This document shows positions 49,189-57,991 of a stretch of 64,000 nt of DNA, piece after piece (position 1 is the stretch's first letter; each line of letters begins with the position of its first letter). Location of the stretch: contig CM065892.1 in the NCBI GenBank assembly GCA_033439255.1, forward strand, positions 744,001 through 808,000, in the 5' to 3' direction. This DNA is from Hericium rajendrae. Its lineage: Eukaryota; Basidiomycota; Agaricomycetes; Russulales; Hericiaceae. The position numbers were made by a program, and so were the translations under genes. The notes under the pieces were generated by a model. The model saw only the letters and a list, made by a program, of their open reading frames with translations, ran no database searches and was not told the DNA's origin.

Positions 49189-50719
49189 TCATGCAGTTAT
49201 GACGTCGGCCCCATTCTCTGTAATGAGCACCATGTGTTCTTTCTGCGCGCTCCGAGCACAATTCTGCAAAACGTTCAAACACCAGCGAAAAAGAACACAA
49301 CTCCACGCGCACCTCGGTCGATGCCGTCCAGCCGTCCGGAAAAATCCACCCACGCGGGTTGGATCCCTGTATGAGGCACGGCTGTGGGCGTTACAGGGAA
49401 AATGCACGTGTCAATGCCGGAAAATGATCGCCGTGCCTCTCTCAGTAAAAAGTCCGACGACATGGCAATCGAGAAAAGAACGGACCTCTATCGTAAAACA
49501 GTGCCCTGGCGCCATTGTACCTGGCTCGTCATTGCCTGCGCGCGATAGCCGTTTAAAGAAAATTCAGTCAAAGTAGCGAGAGGACCTACGGTGGTGCAGA
49601 ATCCAAGGCGGGCGGTGGAATACACTGCCGATGCCGTGCCCCGAAAACTGGCTCGAGACCGAGTATCCCCTTCGTGCCGCAAGATCGTGGATGGCCTTCC
49701 CTATAGCCTTGAAAGGCGTCCCTGGCCCACACACGGCAAGCCCAGCGTCCAGCGCCTCGCTGGTCGCGCCCACCAAATCTCGACCGGCGTCGTCCTGTCC
49801 TCGGAAAGTCATGAACGATGCCCACGGGCGTGTGCCATTCATTTGAAAAACGCACCACGTCGCCGACGAGGAACGTCCTAGATGTGTCACCGTGGTAGCC
49901 ATCTACATACACGGTGATATCGATATTGATGATGTCGCCGTCCTCCAGCGCACGACTGCCACACGCATCAAATGGTGCGAAAAGCGAGCTCTATCAGACC
50001 CGCTCACCCATCAGGAATGCCGTGCACGATGACATTGTTGACACTCGTGCAGCAGGCCTTCGGATACCCCGCGTACAGAAGCGGCGAGGGGTATGCGCCG
50101 TGCGCCACGACGAAGTCGTGCACCGCGGCGTCAATCGCGTCCGTCGTCACTCCAGGCTGCAACATCAGCTATCAGCGAATAACTTCCATCCCTGGGCGTG
50201 GATGCCACCGACTTTAACTAAGGACCCCGCGAAGCCGAGCGTCCGCTTGGCCAGTGTCGCAGCGCGCCGCAGGCGGCGCTCGTCGTCCCCGCCGAGCGGT
50301 ATGCGCCCGTCGCCGGAATAGGGATCGGCACTGAACGGGCGGGTGTCCTCGCCTGGCCGCCGGTCGGCGGGCGCGAGCGACGCGACGTACGGCGGGAGCT
50401 TGATGTGGGGCGGGACAGGCCGCGACGCGATGTGCGAGACACCAAAGACGAATGGCTCCTGTGGTAAGATGACGGAATACGCCCCAAAATCGTCAGCCTC
50501 GGCCTCGGCCTCAGCTTCAGATCCTACACCCGCTTCTGAGGCGCTCCATATTGAATACTTGCGGCATCGCCTGAGCTGCTTCTGCAGAAGAAGCTGCCTC
50601 GGAGCGGAGTGGTGACGTCTGCGTGTGAGATTCGAAGAAAGATACAGGCCATGCCGAGAGCAGGAAGGGACTGATGAGGAGCGTAGCATGGAGATCGTGG
50701 TATGCAGGCGCGCAGGCAT
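49189..50719 (-). CDS. MAP1: methionine aminopeptidase type 1, probably mitochondrial
   Basis: ATG 50719. The first 50 residues are rich in Arg and Ser with no acidic residues, like a mitochondrial presequence, and there is no zinc-finger domain as in cytosolic MAP1. The M24 fold follows: [36 protein letters not shown], then [19 protein letters not shown] (two metal Asp), [26 protein letters not shown] (metal His). After small exons come [12 protein letters not shown] (metal Glu), [18 protein letters not shown] and [15 protein letters not shown] (metal Glu). The stop is at 49189-49191, reached only through four C-terminal introns. It removes the initiator methionine. All five metal ligands are present. 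Confidence 0.9.
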
Positions 50720-52304
50720 TACTAACGCAAATCAGCACAAAGTCGAGGCGAACTCTCTTGTGGTTCAGGCCATGCAAGACAGCGTATGATGCCTTACCTA
50801 GATCTGATCGTTGGGCTCGCTTTGAGATCAAATAAAGCGATAAAAGGCTTTATTAATCTGGGGAATGTGGACACGCGTCTGTTGGTGGAGGAACGAGGTG
50901 TCATATGTATGAAAGAAGATTGACTGTAAAATTTCCTTACTCTCGCTGCGCAGTCCAATCCCTGCGCCAAAAAACTTCTTGAATCAGATGAAGCTGAGTA
51001 TCGCAATGGCTGTTCGTGTCAAGAAAGGACCCCTGATTATCGGTGAGGATGTCAGATACGGTTTCCGGCGGTAGACCCCCTTGGTGGGTGGACAAGTTTT
51101 CGGCCCAAATAGGGAATTTTTCGGTGGATGAGTTCTCCGACCACAAAATCGCGCCGTCAATCAGTGGACAGCGTATCAAACCTCCAATAAAACAGAAAAT
51201 GATGAGATATATATTTATCCTGTATATACAAACATGTACGGTATCCGAACAACTTCTGAGAGGGAGCCTTAGGTGCCTTCAATAATTTCTCAACCGAAAA
51301 AACAGTCTGAACCTTGTCAGCACTCAATTTCTTCCACATGTCCTCGAAGAAACCTAGAAGCAGTTCTACAACACTGCTGTTACCGGGCTGATGATGAACT
51401 GCAGTTGTTGGGACTAGGCAAAGGAATACAAATGCGGGCAGATGGTTGAAGGTTGGAAGTCCAAGGGGCAAGCATTTCCCGTGTACAGCACGGAATTATC
51501 GGCTGGCGTCCGTGCTGCTAAACTGAATGTTCGAGGGCACTGCAATCGATGACGACGAGAATATCCAGGAATGCTTTGCGGCCTTTCCGCCTCCTTTCTC
51601 GCACATCGTCAGAGCTGTTTGGGGACATGAGATATAAACACTGATTTGGATCTTATCGCAGCGCACCTTGCCCAAGCACTGCTCCACCGAGGCCACAACA
51701 GTCTGAGACATATTGTGCGCAGGCATCAGGTGCTTAGACAATGCAACACATCAGCGTGGGCCGTGCTGGGCCGTGGGCTGTGGCAAAATGGTCAATGCGG
51801 ATGAGTGGTGGACGGTATCAGAGGTGCTTCGCCAAGGGCAGTTTGGTGGTGGACAATGTGGCTGAAATTTTGCTGTGGTGCGAGTGGACGTCCTCACAAA
51901 AGTATCCGACTTCGCGGCACCTCAGGCCTACAAAGCGGTGGACACGTATCCGACCCTCTCCCTCATTATCAGGGGTCCTGTCAAGAAACGTTGGCAGTGG
52001 CACGCGTCTCCAAGCGAGAAGTGGCCCACATGATAAATTTTCGCCGTCACGTGCACGACGCGCTCACCCCAAAGCCGAAGCTGTTCGAAGTTGGTACGTA
52101 AGGGCCGGAAAGTTCGTCATTACGACTTGGTCCATGGGACGAAATATAGAAAAGGGCGGAGGTGAAGGTTTTGAGCAGGGAAAACCTAATGATCACGATT
52201 ACTAACTAGAAAGCTATTCGTACACGCAATTATCGCAAAAAGGCATACATTAAGGATGAGGCATATATGGTAACTCCAAATAAAAATACTGTAAACCAAG
52301 CAAA
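50720..52304. other. gene-poor stretch before the copia element
   Basis: 1.6 kb without a recognisable gene. The longest frame (51741-52205 plus) is low in motif content and rich in Trp/Arg/Ser, with no homology I can name. This marks the start of the transposon-rich part of the window. Confidence 0.45.
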
Positions 52305-52679
52305 TGTTGAGATCGGGCAAACGCCTGATCGCCCAATAGCGCAGAGTGCGCGGACATGATATCTTATCGCTCTTTTAGATTAGATGCCAGGCCTGGGGCC
52401 TGAGACTCGTTACATAACGTACTATACAGTTGTGGTTCAGCCACTCGCGCCGCAGTATGTGGGCGCGAGTTTGTCGTCTGCGTGCCTCAGTGAATTCTGC
52501 TATCACTGAGGTAAGACGCTTCTCGACTTCTTTAATTAACACATTGTACTGATTCTATACTTAGAGTATTGATTGCTCGCTTTCGTATTAGGTATAATGC
52601 ACAGTGAATTCTGCTATCACTGAGAGTATTGATTGCTCGCTTTCGTATTAGCTCGTGCAACGTTCCTATAAATTTAACA
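52305..52679 (+). repeat. 5' LTR of a Ty1/copia element
   Basis: It begins TGTTGAGA and ends TTTAACA, so the ends have the TGTT...AACA inverted form usual for LTRs. It is followed directly by a primer-binding site. 375 bp. The 5' boundary is inferred; the 3' boundary is firm because of the primer site. The right LTR is not in the window. It contains the intron-like segment and tandem duplication described separately. Confidence 0.7.
52488..52651 (+). repeat. tandem 50-bp duplication, one copy with an intron-like insert
   Basis: Copy 1 is 52488-52510 plus 52565-52591, interrupted by 54 nt (52511-52564) starting GTAAGA and ending CTTAG. Copy 2 is 52602-52651, the same 50 bp without the insert. 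All 50 positions match. Confidence 0.85.
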
Positions 52680-52691
52680 GGTTATGGGCCC
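52680..52691 (+). promoter_or_regulatory. copia primer-binding site
   Basis: GGTTATGGGCCC directly follows the LTR CA end. It is complementary to the anticodon-loop region of initiator tRNA-Met and is the classic half-tRNA primer site of Drosophila copia. Confidence 0.75.
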
Positions 52692-52704
52692 TGCTGTCCA
52701 CGCC

Positions 52705-54486
52705 ATGTCACTCGGTAACAACTCGCTTAACTTCTATTCTGTGCCTAAATTGCAGAATGACGGAACGAACTGGATCACGTACAAGACCCGGCTCAGGACC
52801 GTGATTGGCGCCAAGGGCCTGATGCGACATCTCGATGGAACAGCCCAACAACCCTCTCTCCCGGCCAACCCGTCGGCCGCCGTGCAACCTAAGACTGACC
52901 CGCTGTCCGTTCTGATAGCGCCGGAGGCCTCTGGCAGTGCGAGCAAAGGGAAAGGGAAGGACGTTAAACCGAGTGAAGCGGAGCTAGACGCATTCGAGAA
53001 GGCGCTCGAGAAGCTCGAGGAGTGGGAACAGAAGCAGTACATCGTCAAGCAACAGATCTTCTTGACGATCACCGACTCGCTTCTGCTCCGCGTGCAGGCG
53101 CTCCATCATGCCCACGAGGTCTGGAACACCGTGTGCAGAGAATTCGAAGCCAAGACGATGATGGTCCAAATTGACCTCCGTTGCCGACTCCAAGACACTC
53201 GATGCGATGACAGCACCGACATCCGCACTCACTTTGATGGTCTCCTCTGTATGAAGGAGGAACTGTCTGGTATGGGGACGACGCTCCAGGACGTGGACTT
53301 TTCGGCAATCATTATGTCATCCTTGCCGAAATCTTTCGATCCGGTCCTGTCATCCATGCTCTCGGCTGCCCGTATCTCCAACAAATCCCTAGATCCTCAC
53401 ACGATCATTGCTCATATTACGGAAGAGTACGATCGACGCTCCATTCAAGCGCGATTGGAAAAGAAAGCATCCGACGGGACAGCTTTACTCACCGCTGGCG
53501 ACGTGAAGAAGAAGCGCAGCCGGAGCAATGGCAAGAAGGATGGGACAAAATGCCCGAACTGCGGCAAGGGTTATCACACCGTTGCAAACTGCTGGTCGAA
53601 GGGCGGAGGTAAAGAAGGGCAAGGGCCGGAGAGGAAAGGCGGCGGTAGCGGGAAGGAGTCCTGGGATCGAGGTTCCGCAAATATCGCGGCCGACCTGGAG
53701 ACAAATTTTGCCTTCTCAGCACTAGCCGCGGCGACTCCCCAACCCGATCTGACACGGTGTATTGACACCGGCGCCAGTCACCATTACTCTCCATTCCGAT
53801 CTGAATTTATCGACTTTCATCAGATCGCTCCGAAGCCGATCGTCGCTGCTGATCAGCATGTCTTCTTCGCGACAGGAGAAGGGAACGTAATTGTCAACTT
53901 CCCGAACGGGAAGACGTCAACCCGCATTACGCTCCAAAATGTCTTGTACACCCCGAGCATAGCATTTATGCTCGTTTCCATCAGTCGAATCGACGAGTCG
54001 CACTTCACAACGACTTTTTGTGACGGCCAATGCCAAATTCGAAGCCCAAACGGCACAATCATTGCACGAATTCCCTGTACCAACAACTTGTACAAATTCG
54101 TGTGCCCCGCCAATGCCAACGTCAAGCACGCGCTCGCGGCCATTATGCCCACAGAAGCCCACCTCACACTGTCTGCCGCCAAGCTCCATCGCCGGCTCGG
54201 ACACATGTCCATCGATGCCGCCAAATCGCTGATCCGCAAGGGCGCGATCGTCGGTATTGATCTCAAGACCCTTAACGAGGCAATGGAACTTTGCCGCGCG
54301 TGCATCCAAGCCAAGATTACCCGGATACCGTTCCCGAAGGAACGTTCTCGCCCGCGCGCGACGACCTACGGCGAATTAATATCCTCTGACCTTTTTGGCC
54401 CGGCTCAGGTTGAATCACTGGCCGGCTCCCGATACGCGATGACGCTCCTCGACGATGCGACATACGAGATCATGATCTCGTTCCTG
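52705..54486 (+). CDS. copia gag-pol, N-terminal part (gag, protease, integrase start)
   Basis: The ATG at 52684 overlaps the primer-binding site, so I take the next in-frame ATG at 52705 (MSLGNNSLNFYSVPKLQND). Gag has GTNWITYKTRLRTVIGAKGL and the usual UBN2-type helices (EVWNTVCREFEAKTMMVQID, SLPKSFDPVLSSML). A zinc knuckle CPNCGKGYHTVANC (CX2CX4HX4C) precedes the protease CIDTGASHHYSP. The integrase zinc region is LHRRLGHMSIDAAKSLI with CRACIQAK, then ELISSDLFGP holding the first catalytic Asp. The frame then enters the inserted DNA element after the codon at 54484-54486 and stops soon after. No other frame damage in this half. Confidence 0.88.
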
Positions 54487-54834
54487 CATCAGGAAAAAGT
54501 GTTTTTTGATTGATAGCCATGGTGATATTACGTTAAGCTATGGTATCAGTACCTGAGCTACAAATAGATAACCAATCAAATATGATAGCCGGTGTTCAGG
54601 TATTGATTACGATCCACTGTTACGTGCAGCAGGAAGCTCTCTACTGTAGCTTCTGTAGTGGACAGAATTGCCATGCTTTAGAGGCAGCACCACATATACA
54701 CACTTGCTAAAAATGAGTTCACAACTCCTATGTTATCACTCACAATACCATCAGATCTTCATACAGTATGCTGTAGGTCTAATTTACAAGGAGACAATTT
54801 ATCTAATTTAATCTACCACCAGTACCTGATGCCC

Positions 54835-54870
54835 GTGGAAAATGTTCTGTTGTAGCAGAACACTTCCCAC
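54835..54870. repeat. hairpin A in element 1
   Basis: The arms at 54835-54849 and 54856-54870 pair at 13 of 15 positions (core GTTCTG/CAGAAC, outer GTGG/CCAC), with loop TTGTAG. Confidence 0.75.
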
Positions 54871-54889
54871 ACAATCCTAAAAAAGATTC

Positions 54890-55640
54890 GTCGAAGCTAA
54901 AATATGTGCCGACATGGCCCACTTGCAGTGTGAGGTGCGAGGGGACCGGCATGGGACGACAGCTCAGGCAACACATGAGACGGGCAGCGTGAGGCGCAGG
55001 ATATGGGGGGTAGGCGCAGTGTGAAATGGCAGCGGGTGCGAGGCGTGGTGGTGATGCAGTGCAGCACGGGTTGGGGACGAATTTCGGGCACGGGGGACGT
55101 GGGGCACAGCGCGGAACAATGGCGCACGGGGGACGTGCAATGCGCGGGACCGAACAGCAGTATGCGCGAGGGGCGAAGGTGACGCGCGCAGCACGCGATG
55201 GACCTCGGCAAGGCGTGGGGCACGGCATGGGATGGCGATATGAGACAGGACCGCAGTGGGCAGGGCACGGAGGTGATGCGTGTGGCACGGGACGCGCAGG
55301 TGAAGCACGAGGAGCGGGGGCAGAATGGCAGCATATGCGAGACGATGGGCTGAGCCCAACCTGTTACCTCCCATGCTAGCACCATCTCCACCGCGCATCA
55401 TCACGGACGCCTGCCAACCACGCTTCCAGCTCGTGGTTGCGCGACGCTGCTTGACAGCATGACCCACTGCGACACTGCTCACGTCAGGCGACAGGCGTGC
55501 GTGAGATTCGTGGGGACGACACGCAGAGGCAGGCGGGATGGCGGAGGGCCATCTGCAAGGTGTGAAGGACGAGCGTGAGTGGCACTCGTCATATGCGTGT
55601 GCTGTGCGCGGGAGATCTGCGCACCTGAGGCAGGGGCGGG
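54890..55640. repeat. G-rich low-complexity block in element 1
   Basis: Degenerate GGCACGG / GGTGAAGCACG / GGGACGTG units on the plus strand. Long ORFs here are compositional and not genes. A similar block lies in element 2 at 62260-62640. Confidence 0.6.
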
Positions 55641-55890
55641 GACGTGCGGTGTTGCGCAATGCGTGAGCTGTGAATGGATGTGACAATGGGTGGCGGGCAT
55701 AGCGCCTTGCGAGACGTAGGAGATGCAGAGGTTCATGCGCGAGGCAGAGGCCTCTGTGCGTCTTGCTGTGCGCACGGTCCCATGGTCTACAAAAGCTATG
55801 TGAGTGAGCGCGAGAGGAAAAGTACGTACCTTGCGAGTCCCAGCACCTGGCACTACGGCCCACATATCAGCATTCAACATCAAAACCCTG

Positions 55891-55928
55891 CGTGGGACGT
55901 GTTTGGCTGTAGCCAAACGTTTCCCACG
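55891..55928. repeat. hairpin B in element 1
   Basis: Arms CGTGGGACGTGTTTGGCT and AGCCAAACGTTTCCCACG pair except around positions 8-10. Same plan as hairpins A and C with a different core. Confidence 0.75.
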
Positions 55929-56269
55929 CGCCCCCCGCATTTTTTTCCTTCAAGTCGAAACGCACGCAGGCACGGCCCGCTGCGCACCCGTGCTGTTTTA
56001 TTGCCCATATATGGTCACTAAAACGGATCAGGCCGCGCGGCTCCGTGCGCTCAACTTTGCGCGCGACTTGACTTTCCCTGCCACGTCGTCTTCCCTCCAC
56101 CCACATCTTCCTCATGGTGGTATTTTTGTTGTAAGTGTCTCTTCATCTTTTTTCGATTCTCCTTAGGCCGGGAATAAAGGTGAGTAGCTATAGTTTTTTC
56201 TGCAGCTTTATTGTACTAATGAAGAGAGTATCGCTCGTGGTGTCGAGCGATACTCTCGTTTTGTACACT

Positions 56270-57525
56270 CTGCATGGCCCCACCACCTCCTGCATGCCCA
56301 CGCCGCCTCCTGTATGCCCGCGCCGCCTCCTGTGCATCCCTACCACCTCCCGTACGCCTTCGCCGACTCCCGCACGGCCCACGTCGGCTCCCGCACACCA
56401 CGTCACCTCCCGCACACCACGTCACCTCCCGCACGCCACGCCGACTCCCGTGCACCTCCCACCGACTCGCTCGCACCACCACCGACTTACTTGCACTCCC
56501 ATCGACTCCCGCGCGCCCGTGCCAAGTCCCGAGCACCCGCGCCAAGTCGCGCGCACCCCCGCCGACTCGCTCGCACCCACGCCGACTCGCTCGCACCCAC
56601 GCCGACTCGCTTGCACCCACGCCGACTCACGCGCACACCCACCGACCTCCACACGCCCCGTCAACCTGCGCGCATCACCGCCGGCCCACGCAAGCCCCCG
56701 CCGACCCATGCGCACTGCCGCCGACTTTCGTGCGCCCCCCACCAACTCGTTCGCACCCATGCCGAGTTGCTCATGCCCCCGTCGACTCGCCTCACACGCA
56801 CCCCCACCGACTTCTGCATGCTCGCAGGGATGAATGAGTCGGCAAGAGTGTGTGGGAGGCAGTGCGGGCATGCAGGAGGCGGCAGGGGTGCGAGCGAGTC
56901 GGTGGGGGTGCGAGCGAGTCGGCGTGGGCGTGCGGGAGTTGGGAGTGGGACGCACGGGAGTTAGTGGGAGTCAGGGTGGGCATGCGAGAGGAGACATGGG
57001 CACACGGGAGTTGGCGAGAGCACGAGGGGGGTCGGGGTGGGCGGAGGTGGCAGCCGATGCCCACGCGCCACTACCGCCTCCCGCGTGCCCTCGCCAACTC
57101 CCATGCACCCATGTCGCCCCTTGCACACCCCTGTCGCCTCCCGCATGCTCTTGCCGACTCCCACCCACCTGTGCTGCCTCCCGCATGCTGCCTCCTACGC
57201 GCATGCACCGACTCGAACGCACATGCGCCGACGCCGATACCCCACATCCCCGCCGACTCGCATGCGCCCGCACCAATACCTGCATGCCCGTGCCGACTCT
57301 AACATGCCCATGCCCATGCCCACGCACCCCCGCCGACTCACGCGTGCCCTCGCCGACTCCAGCATGCCCTCGCCGACTCCGGCATGCCCCTGCCACCTCC
57401 AGCATGTCCCTGCTGATGTCCGCATGCCACCGCCGACCTCCGCATGCCCCCGCCGACCTCCGCATGCCCCTGCCGACCTCCGCATGCCTCCGCCGACTCC
57501 TACACACCCATGCTGCCTCCTGTAG
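56270..57525. repeat. C-rich tandem array with an inverted middle segment
   Basis: Degenerate units based on GCCGACTCGCTCGCACCCAC (20 bp, nearly perfect at 56562-56640) fill 56270-56825. From about 56830 to 57055 the same motif appears reverse-complemented (GTGCGAGCGAGTCGG). After 57055 the original orientation returns. Confidence 0.8.
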
Positions 57526-57529
57526 TGCG

Positions 57530-57563
57530 TGGGAACTGTTTTGCTGCAGCAAAACAGTTCCCA
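57530..57563. repeat. perfect 34-bp palindrome (hairpin C) in element 1
   Basis: Each half reads TGGGAACTGTTTTGCTG; the two halves are exact reverse complements with no spacer. Same plan as hairpins A and B. Confidence 0.95.
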
Positions 57564-57760
57564 TGAGGCATTGGATGCTGTGGATATAGAGGGGGAGATA
57601 TCATGCACAAGTACTATTAGTATACAAGATGTAACTAGCCAGAATACAAAATTTTGCATGATATATTGTTTGAGATGTGATCAGAGACTAAGTATAATGA
57701 ATTATAAGAAACTATATTATACTGAACCTCACATACTGCAGTATAACATCACAGTAGCCA

Positions 57761-57819
57761 GCATAAGCTACAGTGGCTAACATAAGCTACAGTAGCTAAC
57801 ATAAGCTATAGTAGATATA
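57761..57819 (+). repeat. 19-bp subterminal direct repeats
   Basis: Three tandem copies of CATAAGCTACAGTAGCTAA, with changes, lie 170-230 bp from the right end of element 1. More scattered CTACAGTAG/CTACTGTAG motifs follow. Confidence 0.75.
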
Positions 57820-57991
57820 CCATCTACAGACTGCTACGGATCACTACAGATGGCTACAGACAGCTACCTGTAGTTGTAATAAAGACCCACCTATCAACAG
57901 ATGCTACAGAAAATATATAATCTATTATAGCTACTGTAGACCATATTTTCTACTGTAGGCTAAAGTAGTGTGGACACTTTTTCCAGATGTG

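Larger units (their letters stand above)
54487..57989. mobile_element. non-autonomous DNA element 1 (TIR, 2-bp TSD)
   Basis: Ends CATCAGGAAAAAGTGT and, inverted, CATCTGGAAAAAGTGT: 15 of 16 positions identical. It is flanked by TG on both sides (54485-54486 and 57990-57991). Removing the element and one TG rejoins the copia integrase exactly in frame, which fixes both ends. The 3503 bp contain no transposase that I can recognise. Inside are AT-rich ends with CTACAGTAG-type subterminal repeats, a G-rich block, a C-rich block with reversals, and three hairpins. The superfamily is uncertain; a CACTA/CMC-type relation is possible given the subterminal repeats and short duplication. Confidence 0.85.

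Noticed and set aside
51741-52205. 154-residue plus-strand ORF
   Set aside because: No recognisable domain and unusual composition. It may be decayed repeat sequence, but I cannot support a gene.
56135-57589. Two long plus-strand ORFs (232 and 251 residues) rich in Pro, Arg, Ala and Ser
   Set aside because: They lie in the C-rich tandem array of element 1, other frames and the opposite strand are equally open, and the sequence has no domain. Openness follows from composition.
54487-57989. 3-bp CAG target duplication for element 1
   Set aside because: It would leave the copia integrase out of frame. The 2-bp TG option restores frame and extends the terminal inverted repeat.
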